Origin: Limanda limanda
Lineage: Eukaryota; Chordata; Actinopteri; Pleuronectiformes; Pleuronectidae
Assembly (NCBI RefSeq): GCF_963576545.1
Contig: NC_083651.1
Location: 8,105,886 to 8,169,885 of the forward strand
DNA: 64,000 bases
Direction of reading: 5' to 3'
Program-made: the position numbers and the translations under genes
The notes under the pieces: model-generated
What the model was told of the DNA's origin: nothing
The model's input: only the letters and a program-made list of their open reading frames with translations
Databases searched by the model: none
Shown here: positions 38,201-50,700 of the stretch, one piece after another
Layout: every line of letters begins with the position of its first letter
Numbering within the stretch: position 1 is the stretch's first letter

Positions 38201-40650
38201 GGCTTCTCTTTTCTTTGTCTGGCTGCAAAGATGGAACACAACAGAAAAAGATAAAAGGTTTTTAAGTCAGAGTATATGAATAAGAATGTGGATAGTGAAA
38301 TCTGTGACAGGTGCTGTCTTACCACAGTCCAAGGAACACTTCCACACCACCTCTGGCCTGCTTTTTTACCTATAACACACCGATAGAATAACCTGGAAAA
38401 AAACAGAATGAACGTAAAACTCAAAGATCCTATCTGACCAACAGACCTCTCCGTGTTCAAAATTGTCTTGAAGGTGATTTCCTCCGCCAAGGGGCTTATT
38501 TTTTCAACCATGTCCGTTTGGATGTTTGCAAACAAGATTACGCAACAACAACTGGTTGGATTACGACAATACTTGATGGAAGGATACGGTGTAAGTCAGC
38601 TAAGGACATTTTCAATTTTGGTGCTGATCCGGATCAGAAGGCAGATTCAATATATTCTTTTTTTTCCTTCCTAAAATTGTGAGATATGGTGTTTTTCAAC
38701 AGTTTCATTGATTTGTCAAAGATCAGGCAGGTTCAGATGACTGAAATGTATGACTGGGTGCAGTTTGCTGCAGATCCAAATAGAAAGTGCATTTAAATAT
38801 GGATTCATAAAGGGTTGTAGGGCCTTGGCGGAGGAATGCACTCTACCGTTTACCATTCAGGTTGATGTTGCTTTATCGCTCATGCCTAATTGCAAGAACT
38901 AGCATAATTAATAACCGACATGACTAATGTTATGACCATAACACTGACCACCTGCACACACACCTGTGGCTCTGCTGCTGCTGACTATAGGTGAGCGCTT
39001 GGAGCTCCACCATTGAATCTTCATGCTGGAGGCAGTGGGATGGCGAGATGCTGGGGGGGGAATGGAAATAATAATGCAGATCAAAAACCTCAACTTGAAT
39101 CTGTGTGAACATTTTGTTTTCCTAATCTCAAAAGTAGAAGAATTTGCCAAATGGCTTATTTATCATGCCATGAAATAACTAGAGAGCTTTAACCTAAACA
39201 ACGCTATGACCCAGTGTTTATAAATATCAGTGTGTCCCAAAAGAATAAGACATTTGAGTCAGGCAAAAAAATAGAGAATGCTAGCAATCTAATAAGGGGT
39301 CCCATATTTAGATAGAGGACGGTGGTCCCATTTAACTCTATTTTAACTTTTGACACACTTAAAAGGTTCAGTGCGTAGAATGTAGTGACATTTTGTCCAG
39401 TCTGGGCTACAGAAAAATACAACCACTCCTGATGTTATTATAACGTATTTAAATATAAAAGGATCATTCTGGGGCAAAGGAAATACAATTCAGATTACAC
39501 ACACTATTGAAAACATTGCTAAGATTATTTTATATACAATGTCTGCCAATAGATCCCATTCACCTATCCTACACACTGAACCTTTAATTATCCCGGAGTC
39601 ATCTTGACAAAGGAAGTCGTAGTTGTCAGTTATGTGGTGGGTTCAGCTCATTGTCTTTTCACAGACCACCCTGGACATCTTCTCTGAATCCTTCTCTCAG
39701 TGTTAAGGGGTGACAGAGGAAACATGTCCCCTCGGGGGTGAAGTGAATACCTGGCAACCTGACTGAAGTCACAGCCGTCCTTATCAACGCAGACGTAGAA
39801 GCTTTGTGTTTATAGTGTTTATAAATATCAATGTGTCCCAAAATAATAAGAAAAAAAAATAGAGAATGCTAACAATCTAATAAGGGGTCCCATATTTACG
39901 TAGAGGATGGTGGTCCCATTTAACTCTATTTTGAACTACTAAACTTTTGAAACACTTAAAAGGTTCAGTGTGTAGAATGTAGTGACATTTTGTCCAGTCT
40001 GGGCTACAGAAAATACAAACACTCCCGATGTTAATATAAAGTATTTAAATATAAAGGGCTCTTTCTGGGGCAAAGGAAATACAACTCAGATTAAACACAC
40101 TATTGAAAACATTGCTAAGATTATTTTATATACAATGTCTGCCAATAGATCCCATTCACCTAAATACTACACACTGGACCTTTAATTATCCCTGAGTCAT
40201 CTTGACATAGGAAGTCGTAGTTGTCAGTTCTGTGGTGGGTTCAGCTCATTGTCTTTTACAGACCACCCTGGACATCTTCTCTGAATCCTTCTCTCAGTGT
40301 TAAGGGGTGACAGACGAAATGAAGTGAATACCTGGCCACCTGACTGAAGTCACAGCCTTCCTTATCAACGCAGACGTAGAAGCTTTTTCCTTTTCTCGGT
40401 CCTTCTTTCACGCCGGTTTTTAACATACACAAACCACCTGGATAAGGATAAAGAGGAGAATCATATAAATTAGCCAGCAAGAGGTTCTATTGAGCTAAAG
40501 GTACATGAACGTGTGTTATCGGGGGATAAAACGTAGTTACGACTTCCGGAAATTCCACATAAATAGCTATCCTTCTTCTGCTTAGCGTTAGTAAAAACTG
40601 ACATTGACTTATTGAGACTTACCGTGAACATTACACGGGATCTTTTCCAT
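29214..40650 (-). CDS. ttf2: Transcription termination factor 2, SNF2-family ATPase, complete, 23 exons
   Basis: TTF2 uses ATP to strip RNA polymerase II (and I) from DNA, notably clearing mitotic chromosomes. Exons: 40650-40623, 40437-40332, 39050-38964, 38392-38323, 38222-37455, 36826-36706, 36312-36130, 35922-35765, 35473-35392, 34924-34799, 34681-34531, 34192-34087, 33941-33757, 33365-33212, 32947-32856, 32723-32638, 32111-31978, 31325-31146, 30908-30850, 30694-30541, 30326-30244, 29969-29895, 29358-29214. Total 3,333 nt, 1,110 aa (human about 1,162). The GRF zinc finger is residues 1-44 (C6, H9, C32, C38), with a second GRF-like finger in exons 3-4 ([18 protein letters not shown]). Exon 5 is a disordered Lys/Glu/Ser-rich linker. 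Walker A is DDMGLGKT (536-543) and the DEAH box is 680-683. The C-terminal helicase lobe carries SQWTSML and [11 protein letters not shown] (1049-1059). It is head-to-head with cenpj. Part of exon 2 is duplicated in intron 2. Identification is firm; small exon boundaries may shift. Confidence 0.95.
38475..38842. mobile_element. Non-autonomous element with CCTCCGCCAAGG inverted ends, ttf2 intron 3
   Basis: The left end CCTCCGCCAAGGGGCTTATT and right end GGGCCTTGGCGGAGGAATGC form an inverted repeat of about 12 bp. The interior GGTGCTGATCCGGATCAGAA is typical of an abundant fish/mollusc repeat I know from memory. No protein is encoded. The target duplication is not clear. Confidence 0.65.
39213..39805. 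repeat. Tandem duplication unit A, with a dead copy of part of ttf2 exon 2
   Basis: This unit matches 39814-40387 closely along its whole length. On the minus strand, 39805-39752 repeats the last 54 bp of ttf2 exon 2 ([17 protein letters not shown]) with its donor GTATTC. It lacks the first half of the exon and any acceptor AG, so it should not be spliced in. It also carries one copy of the TTAA-flanked MITE. Confidence 0.88.
39363..39583. mobile_element. TTAA-flanked MITE, copy A
   Basis: The ends AAGGTTCAGTGCGTAG and CTACACACTGAACCT are inverted repeats, with TTAA at 39359-39362 and 39584-39587. TTAA target duplications point to a piggyBac-like or similar mobiliser. About 221 bp, noncoding. 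Confidence 0.65.
39814..40387. repeat. Tandem duplication unit B, including the functional half of ttf2 exon 2
   Basis: Second unit of the roughly 600-bp tandem duplication. It includes the true 3' half of ttf2 exon 2 (40387-40332). Compared with unit A it lacks a segment of about 14-19 bp around 40315 and differs by scattered substitutions. Confidence 0.88.
39960..40181. mobile_element. TTAA-flanked MITE, copy B
   Basis: Same element as at 39363-39583 (AAGGTTCAGTGTGTAG ... CTACACACTGGACCT), flanked by TTAA at 39956-39959 and 40182-40185. It was carried by the tandem duplication rather than inserted independently. Confidence 0.65.
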
Positions 40651-41795
40651 TTTCCGGACACGTTCAGTTTCAGTTTCAGCTGCTCAAATGTGAGATTCAG
40701 TTTTTTCGTATCGACCAATCACATTCGTGAGAAAGCACATCCGGGCTGTACAAGGAAAAATAAAGGGTAACTTCAAAATCAAAAACGTGCTTACTTCAAC
40801 TGTGAAGATCACTATACAATATAACACATTACGATATAACATAGATGTTTATAAATGAAACAAAGATTTAAATAAAATAAAGCCTAAAGCTACCATAAAT
40901 GTTTTTTCCGCCCAATCACTTTTATTGTGAAATGTTTTAAAGAACCGTTGTTGAACCGGATATGATTCAAATATTTTTTTCCACGAAACGTTATTGGATA
41001 ATAAAAAATAAAAATAGAAGATAAAAATAGTAATACTTATAATAGATTAGATAAAGTGGGTCTCGTGTTGTTGTTGTGTATAGGAAAACAATTATAATCG
41101 CACAATTCTAAATATTTGTATTTAACTACATTACCCATGATGCACCAGCTTCTGTTTCTCCACTCTCGCGGGCTTGGTGTTGACATGGCGGCAGCCTTTG
41201 AAACTTCACTCCTTCTTGTTCCTAAAACGCACGATTTCTACGCAGTAAAGCCGTTTTTCACCGGAAACGCAGGTAAACTTGACGTGTTTGGACACTTTTA
41301 TCAATGTTCTGGATTTATTTACGTGTAAAATAACTTATATTTTGTGGAATACAACGTTCTTTCCCAATGACAACAACAACGAAGAAGTGGCAACACACAA
41401 GGACGCCGAGGCTTTTAAAAAACATCGGAAGCCAGCACGATAAAACTCACTTAGAGCCTCGTTAAGCTGCATGTTAATATTTGTGTTGGTAATATTTTCA
41501 GAGTTTACGATGACACAGTTGTGTTGTTGTTCCTAACCACAGATACATCCATCTAAAGTGGTCACTCTCCTGTCGCGTAGTGTAAACGTCTCTGAAAGCA
41601 GAACCATTAGCTCACAGCTAATTAGCTAATAGCTAATGTTACTTCACACTAAAGCAGTTTCCTAATATAGATTTCTTGGATGTGTTCATGGTCTGGGTTC
41701 TGTTAATTCACGGTGTGATTAACCTCCAACCTGTCACCATAATCTGTCGTTCAAATCCCGGATTAGCGAGCCCTGCCTGACGCCGGGCAGTCACC
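40651..41795. promoter_or_regulatory. Shared bidirectional promoter region, ttf2 (-) / cenpj (+)
   Basis: The two start codons face away from each other about 1.15 kb apart. On the plus side, CTCTCGCGGGCTTGGTG and GACATGGCGGC (YY1-like) at 41164-41190 mark a probable transcription start. The ATG at 41185 opens 29 codons (MAAAFETSLLLVPKTHDFYA...), followed by a good donor GCAG|GTAAAC at 41272/41273. This is either a cenpj 5' exon with an upstream frame or an alternative N-terminus. No TATA box is obvious. Confidence 0.55.
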
Positions 41796-44700
41796 ATGTC
41801 ATCTCCAGACGGGCAGCGGTACACCCAGACAGAGGTCCCCAGCCGGTGGTTGCCGAGCAGCAGCAGAGCCGGGGTGATCATCCACCCCAGCCCGGACCTG
41901 GCCGGATCCTCACCCATGAAGCCGGACGACTCCTTCGCCTCAGACTTCGCCCCCCTGGCCGGATCGGCAGACAGCAGCTGCCTGGGTGTGGATGGATTTG
42001 CATCGTCACCCGGAGGAGAAGAGAGGGCTGGGAGTGACAGGCGGGGGAACCGTCTCTCCTCTTCCCCCAGAAGACATTCAGGGGGACAGGTGGAGAGTCT
42101 GGATGAATCACAGGATGTGCCCCTAATTATGAGGCTAGAAGAGGTAAAATCATGACTTTATTTCAGAATATGGGTCTTCCTATTGTTGACATCTACATAT
42201 TGGCTGTTACTAGGGTCCCAAAATTCCGGGAATATTCAAACTTGGAAACTTTCCATGGGAATATACGGGAATTAACGGGAATTAATGGGAATAAACTGGA
42301 AATGTTGTGGGTAATTTATACTAACTGTATTTACCTTGTCATATACAGACATAAATATAAACATTTTGTTTTCTCATAGGCTGATTTGAGCCCTTAGGAA
42401 ACTTTGGGGACTTGACTTAATATGCTTCTGCATCGTTGTGTCATTCTTAACATAGGTCTTTGCACAGTATTTGCTAATGTACACAGCGTTTCCTTCTACA
42501 TTGGATGGGGTGAAATGTCTCCATACAGGAGATAGTGCACGTTGCATTGTTCTGTAGAATAAAATGAGAAAAAAGTTTGTAAAAAAACACTAATGCAATG
42601 CCAGAGATATAAATAGTAAGCCAAACAATTGGAATCGTCTGTAAAAATATTTTACAATTGATGGATAAATGAATGGAAATAGGCTAGATGAACAGATGAA
42701 CAATCCTCAGTCAGCATGCTAATATGTTTTCCCAAAGTAATATCATCGAAACTTACCTGACTAGTCCTGCACACTACAGCAGGCCTCAATAGCCCTGCTG
42801 TAGAGTGAAGGATGCTGGGAGTTATCTGTGCATGTGATGGAAGAATGCACAGTGGAGGGTTCAAATTCAACGTGCAGTGTGTGCTGCATTCCATACATCT
42901 TTAAAATAGAGTTTTGAATGACGTTTTTATTGCTCAGTGTTTAATATGCTTATTCCCAAAATTCCCGAGCTTAACTTCCCATGGAAAGTTTCCGGAAAGT
43001 TTCCGGAAATTGACCGGAAACTTTCCGCCCCTTTGCAACCCTAGCTGTGACAAAGATTGATTTCCTGTCACTGCAATCATATAGATTATATCTTATTGTC
43101 TAGTTTTGGTAATTCTGAGTCTGATTACACCAAAGCTATTATCTAAAATACCTGTACATGCCATCTCTTCCCATTACATGTACTCTGCCACTTATCTTCT
43201 GATTTCCCATATTTAAGTAGATACAGTATTATGATATATTCTATTGACACTGATAGTTTTTTAGTTCAGTTTACTCCAGTAGTTCAGTTTCAACAGCTCA
43301 ACGTATAAAACTGAGGGGAGGGTGGAGCAGCAATTTATTCAATTTTATTCAATAACATTTTATTCTTATAGTGCCAAATCACAACATGCATTATCTCAAG
43401 GCACTTTTATAAATAGTACTGTCAGGATGTCTGCTGATGTTTCTACTTCAGCGCTGATGATATCACTGATTCTGGATTACTTGACCCCCCCAACCTTCAG
43501 CAGACATACTCCGATAATCACAGAGACTCACGCACAAACCCTTTGCACTTTGCCCCTCCTTGCTATTATAAGGGTTTTTTCTTGGAAGACTGTTTATGTT
43601 GGCAAGAGCTCAAGTAATTATGGAAGTGTGTCCTTAGAAGTCCGTTACAACTCCTATGTTGATTTATCAGTATTTGCATTGTACCACTTTGGTTGGCAGC
43701 CACAAATAGATGTAAAGATATTTTGGAAAAGAAGTGTGGAAAAGAGTGTTTGTTTAAATTTGTCTTTTAAATCTACTCAAAACCACCAAGACACTCTTCA
43801 TCATAAGCACAACAGTGTTATCTACATGACTAATTTGAAAATAAATTGGTGTGTGTTTTCGCAGTTGAGGAAATGGCAACAACACATGCAGGAGCAGCTG
43901 AAGGCCCATCAGTTAGAGGAGTTGCTACGTCTCCAGGAAGAGCAGCAGAGGTTGCTGGGAATGATGAATGGATCTGAGCACTGTGAAGGAGGTAGGAAAG
44001 ATAAACGATTAGAATAGCTGCAACTGTGATAATTTGTTTGATTTCATTTATAGGGGAGGGGGGTGTATATATATATGTCCTTGTCTCCTCACTGAACCAG
44101 TGTGAAGTGACTGTAATGTACTTTACAGATTACTTCGAGAGTTCAGAGCTATCGGGAGCAGAAGAAGAGGAGAACTCACTTCAGGACTCTACATGTGGCC
44201 TTCGAAAGGAGCAACAGCCCTCACCCTCAGGGAGACAGGATTGCCTATCAAGAGTTCAAATTCATGAGGAGGTGGACAACAATGAGGGTGAGTGAGCTTC
44301 TTTTCGTATCTACTGTAAGCTGACAATGGAAGTTGCTCAGTTTAATACTTGCATTTGCAGTTTACCTATGATTTTAACATCTGTAATTATTCCCTTGCAT
44401 ATGACATTTTAACAGTAAGTGTTTCCTACAGACTCAGGGAACTCCACTGATGACCAGGAACAGAGAAAATCGACGAGCCATTTTCAGGAGTATGATGACA
44501 CATTAATCCCAAGTAATGGTGTGGAATTGACTGACGACCATGATAGAAAAGGAGATCAAATCTCACAGGACAGGTACATACTATATAAAATTATAAAACT
44601 ACGTCTAGTATTAAACTAAGAGATAAACTTAAGCATCATGTGCAACAGTTGCAGACACCACAGAGGCGGAGTTGTTCTTATTTATACTTCTAGTCCCCAT

Positions 44701-47700
44701 GGAGTCTGCTTGGTGCAGACCATACAGTTGGACGGTATATGCATAACTGTTCAGAGCCTCACGTTCACCCTCTGATGAAATTGACATCACTCGGGGTGCA
44801 GACAGTAGCAGAAGCCGGTCATGAAGCTGAAACAACTTGGTGTGGCTTTTATGTTGACTGCTTTTTTGAAAGTACACACATGTTTGCCTTATATGTACAG
44901 TATGCTTTCTCTCACCAGACCAATTAAACCAGGTATCGGGGTTCACAAGCAGACGTTTGAGGAGTTGTTGGAAGAGCAACTAAGGCTAGAGGATCAGAAG
45001 CTGAAGTCTGCTCAGCAACAGCAGGTAAGAGAACTCAACACATTTTTTTTTTTTACAAAACTGCAAATCATCGGAATATTTCAAAACAACATTTTTGTTA
45101 GTGACATTTTTCTATACATTAGGTTTATACTACACTCATGATCTCATAACCTCTGCATTAGCGATTTGCCTTTCTTCTAAAGAGTAAGTCTTTTATATTC
45201 ATATTTTGTCTTCTCACATTAACAGAGTCAAAATGGAGCTGGAGTTGTACAAGCCAATCCTAAGAGGTCCTTTCTGAAGCGAGGCGAGGGGCTTTCTAGA
45301 TTTACCCACAATCGCAAAGCCTCATTTCCAAAAAACGAGGCAAAGAAGGACTCTAAACCACAGCCCCAGGCCAGAGTAATCTCACGCAGCAACTCTGAGC
45401 CTGCAGCTATCCAGAAGGGTGGCACAAATTGCATCCAGCGGCTTCCTGTCCAGCGTAAAACCGCCATACTAAACAAGGAAAATCGACTGAGAAGCCTCAG
45501 TTTGCTCCCTCAGGAACTCAAAGCTGAAAATAAGATTGGACGGACAGTTTTAGGTAGTTATCTAAGGCAGAATATTGAAGGATCAGAATCTATTCAGCCT
45601 GGCCCAGACTTGACCCAAACCAAACAGTGTCAACCAGGGCAAGTAAAGGAACAGAATAACAGGACAGTGGGTCTGTGTGCTCAGACTGGGAGGAAACCCG
45701 GGCCCTATAACACAAAGCCAAACCCTGTTACCAAACAGGTGGGCATGTTGGCAGGGCCGGAGAGGGCCGAAAGTTACACAGCTAAAGACAAAAGCTGTGG
45801 ATCAGAAGTGGAATCAGCAGAAAGAAGACCGGGGTCAGGAAGAGGAGCAGGAGGAGTTCCAGTGGACTCGTTTGATGTGTCATTCCAGGAGAAGCTCCAC
45901 CACTGGGAGTCTGATCGGCAGATGGAAAACATGGAGCTGGGAGAGTTTGAGCTACTGGAGCAGGCAGCTGACGAGCTGTCCTTCTCGTCCAACTCTTCCT
46001 TTGTCATGAAGGTCTTTGTTCAATTATTTATGATTGCTGTGTTCTAAGTCGGGGACATTCTCATACAAGTATATGTTTTTTGTTGGAATACATGGATTTC
46101 AACAATGTTAGGATTAGGATATTGTAAAGAAAGATGCACAAATTAATGTAAATTAATGTATTTTAAAAGATTCTGTGCTGTATTTGTAGGTTCTTCAGAT
46201 GGACCAGCAGCACCAGCAGCTGCAGGTCGCTCAGGTGCTCTACCAGCGACGGCTCTCCTCCACTCCCATCAAGTCTCCTCCTAGAGGTGAACTTCAGAGG
46301 TGCAGCGGCGTTGGCGGCGGTGTTAAAAGCAGTTCTGTGACCCCAGAGGCAGTTGTCGAGAAGACGAGAGATGATACAATCAAGAACAAAATGAGCACAG
46401 AGGACCACGAGGAACAGGACATTGGGAGAAAAGACAAACAGGAGAACTCTAATGTAGGCTCTGAATTTGAAGACCAGGAAGTGGTGGTGAAACCACCTTT
46501 GTTTCCCAGCACCTGTTGTTTCCCAGCACAGTCCAACCCGCCATATGATAAGTGGTCCTATCAGGACGAGGACAGTTGTAGAGCTTCAGATGCGACACAA
46601 GGTGGTGATGATGGGGAAAGTGACAGTGTCTTTAGCAATCCTGATGAGTCCACTCTGATAGAGGACAAAGATTGGCAGCAGGAGAGAGTCGTGTTTGATG
46701 ATGACGACACATGGAACAACACCATTGAAACCCCCAATGGGAGTAGAGGAGTCAGTCCAGTTCCTGAGGCAACTGCCACTAGCGGTACCCCACCAGTTCG
46801 GACTTTGTTGAGGAAGGTGGCAGTGAGCAAAGTTGTGGAGCTGGATAAGGGCACAGTCATCGATTCTGCCAATCAGAAGCCAGATCCTCCGACTCCCCCT
46901 GCCTCCCAGCTCATGACAAGGTTGTTTCCTTCGCTGAAGCCGAAGGTCCAGAATCTCCCGCCTCTCCCTCCCGCGGCTCCTGAGCTCCAAAGAAACGAGG
47001 AGACGGGTGAGAAACTCTTTTACACATCATAGCCTGTATCAAATACACTTTTCATATTATTTGGCTCAAGTTTACAGATCTTTACCTGAATGTTGGCACT
47101 TTTAATTGCTATATGATAGCTTCGGTGTGTATGTGTGTCTCAGGTCAGCAGGTCCAGTCGAGACAGCTGAGGGAGAGACTGGTGGAGCTGGAGATGGAGA
47201 TCGAGAGATTTAAAAGGGAGAATTTTGCTCTCACCAAACTCAGACAGGACAACGAGAAAAAACAGGAAAACCTCAGGTGATGAATCCTGGCATTTGCACT
47301 TTTTTTTTACTATTTATATGCATGAGTCCGAGTTGACGTTCTTCAAACCCTCTGTTGTACAATATCTTTTTTACAGAAATTGGTGGCACAAAAGTCTTCA
47401 TAAATAAAGTCCAGATTATTTTAGGAGATCCTGAATTATAAATATCTAGTTATACTTTTGGAAGTAATCTTTTTACATTCAATCCGATTTTGTCTTCTAT
47501 CGTGTACTTTTTGGTGGTGGACATTTTAGATGAATTATGGATTTGGGTGATTTATGTCTACTTCGTTGCAATTGTTTCTTTTTAGGAGGGAACGTTTGGA
47601 GTTCGATCAGACCAAAGTGGAGGAAACGGCCAAGTTTGACGAGTTCAAGAAAGAGGAAAGCAAGAAACTTCAGAAAGAGCGCAAACTGTTTGAGCAGCAT

Positions 47701-50700
47701 GTGTCTGCTGCCAGAGCCATTCCTGACAAGAAGGAACGAGAGGAAATCCAGGTGACGCCGAAAACCACCAGTTCTCATGTTGATAAATTCCATATTTAGT
47801 TTAAATATTAAACCTTGAATACCTTGAATCCCATAAAGAAGTTGTATGTGCATTCTTAAATTAGTTGGAACACCCATTTTAATCTGTCCTCTTGTCCTCC
47901 TTGCAAGGTGTTGAGGCAGCAGCTGAGCTCTGTTCAGGAGGAGCTGAGGAAGAAGGAGAGTCGCTGGTCCTCCACACACAGCCGGCAGCGGCAGCAGATC
48001 GACTCCCTCAGCCAGGAGAACACTTCTCTCCGGGACGAGGTACACACCTGACCTCTGACACTTTTCACTCCAGTGCATTAAAATCCCAATTTTATAAAAT
48101 TGCTGCCACTTGGTGTTGTTTTTTTTATCCTTTTGTGTGTCTAATCATCATTTGTGTTTTACTTTAAGATCCAGATGTTGGAAAAGCTTCGTATCAGTGC
48201 CTGGAATAAAACCCCTGTCAGTGCAGAAAAGGACAAAGAAACTAAAGACGGCCCGAGAATATCTGCAAACCCTGTTTCATCGGTTACCAAAGGAGTCAAA
48301 TTTGCAGTAAGCAGGTTTATAGTGTTTGTTATTGGTTTAATCATTCTCTGGAGAATGCAGTGCCAATAAAAGTCTATGATGAGTATTTCATTCCAAAATA
48401 AACACCTTCTCTCTCAGATAGTCCCCAAATCTTTGATAGACCAAGTTTCCAAATTTGTGCAGGTGCGCTCAGATTTTTTTTCTCACATTGAAATCATAAG
48501 TTTTCTCTCTTTACTTTCAGAGTCCTCTTGATTCTCGAGGAAGCAGCATCATTCCTCCACAGAGCAGCACGGCTGCAGCAGGTCGAAGGAGCTCCGCAGA
48601 GAGTAGCCAGGGTGAGTTTCCATTTAACAGGAAGTTTCTACCATGAAGTTGATACAATGAAGTTTGTGTTAAAACTAAAAGTCATTTAAGACAGGTTTCC
48701 TTTATCTCAGTGTTTAGTACAGATTTATGTTTGCTATTGCAGAAACTCTGACCCCTGCAGGCAACAAGATTTAGAATTAAATTTTACGATTGAATAGTGA
48801 AGATTCCTTTTGATTACACTGTTTTGTGTGAATTGTCACCAACAGTAGGGATGAAGAGCAGCCTGAGGAGGCCGTCAGGACCATGTGCCTTCTCCTCCTA
48901 TTCCTCCTCACTGCCTGTCAGGAGAACAGAGGAGAAGTCAACAGCTGCCAACAAGAGCCAGGACAAACCGACAAACCCAGAACAACCGAAAAGCTTCTTT
49001 CCGGTAAGAGACATAAGCCACGCTCTGTCTGGTATAACAAATCTATACTGCTGCTGTCGATCACAAAGTCCAGGTCCGGTAATTGTTTCGGTTCTTTAAT
49101 CTTCTTTCTGTAGAAAAGTGATTCTCAGCCAAAAGTACCAGAGTGCACGACTGAAGAGGCAGAACCAGCTCAGGAGGTCATCACACACCCTGATGGGAAG
49201 GTAAGAAGATGGAAAAAATGGAAGATGAATCCTGAAAAGTCCTTACTTGAGAGGAACCTGAGGCCATTCAGCAAATTTTCTAATTTGAAAATCAAATGCT
49301 GCTGGTATATCCATGTCTGTTCCAGGCCATGTCCTGTAATTTTCAAATGGCAAAATACCCTCATGAGCTAAATTACAAATGAATATCCCTGAATGTTTCT
49401 CAATACATTGATGAGATGCTACTTTTGTAAAAGGAAAAGTATTTTTCTTTGAGGTTTTTCTTTTCTGTTAAATTCCGGTTCTGATTCCTCCAGACAGAGC
49501 AGATACTGGCTGGTGGTGATCGCCTCCTTGTTTACCCCAACGGCACCAGGAAGGAGGTTTCAGCCGATGGACTGGCGGTGAAGGTCACCTTCTTCAACGG
49601 AGACACCAAACAGGTCACAGCCGACCAGAGAGTGGTGAGACGTTTACTATACATCACATAAATTCAATGTGCCCAGTGCTGTGATGGTGTCCTGTAGGGG
49701 GTGGGGACTGTTATCCATCATTAGTTCTCATTCTCCTCTCCCACTACCTCCACTGGGTCGAGGGTCAATCTCAGGAACTTTCTAATCACTTGTTTCTTTG
49801 AAAGCTCACAAGTGAAAACCGTCTGAGCATTAAGCTTAATGCAATAAGCACTAATGACTCCACTGCTTCCTGTGCTCAGATCTACTACTACTCTGACGCA
49901 CAGACGACTCACATCACCTACCCAGACGGCCTGGAGGTCCTGCACTTCTCCAACAACCAGACTGGTGAGGGCAGATGCTGGAAGAAGTGTTCATGTCATG
50001 AAGACTAAAAACGTTTTTTCCTTCTGTTGTGGACACTACATAATTACATAGTTAACAGGACGTCAGGAGTGGTGAACGTTCTCAGGTCTACAAAGGTTCC
50101 AATAACAGTTAGCACAGTCAAGTAAACTGTGGTTTAATGTAAGAATTGGATAGTGAAGTGAATTTCTTGTCCAAGGATGTTTGTTAACGATCATCACAAA
50201 CTGCCCATCAGTAACTGAAACAATCGACATGAATAGGGATGTTACGAGAACCGATACATTGGTACCAAGTCGATGCCAAAAAGAACAAAAAAAGTGTGTC
50301 TCTCTGTGTTTTCTTTTCTTAGTCATTGAGTTATACCTGAAAACTGACATCTACATTTTCCTACATGCGACTATTCTGTTTTATAATGTTACGTCTTTTT
50401 ATTAATTACTATCACTTTATTGTATTACTTGAAGCCACTTGTGTTTAGTATGTTGTGATGGGATTTATTGAGGGTGTTTTGTTTGTTTTTTGCCGAGGTT
50501 TCAAATTGGGTACCAAGAATTGCGGAAATTTCATGCTAACGGTATCGATTACAAAATGTTTGGTTTTGTGGCATCCCTAGTCCTGATCACGCTGCATTGT
50601 ACATTATAAATCATCTGTTGTTTTTTTTGGGTTCCAGAAAAGCTTTTCCCAGATGGTCGTAAGGAAATCACCTTCCCAGACCAAACGGTCAAGAACCTGT

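Noticed and set aside
39659..39841. Short frame resembling ttf2 exon 2 as a functional alternative exon
   Set aside because: It lacks an acceptor and the first half of the exon; it is a duplicated fragment.
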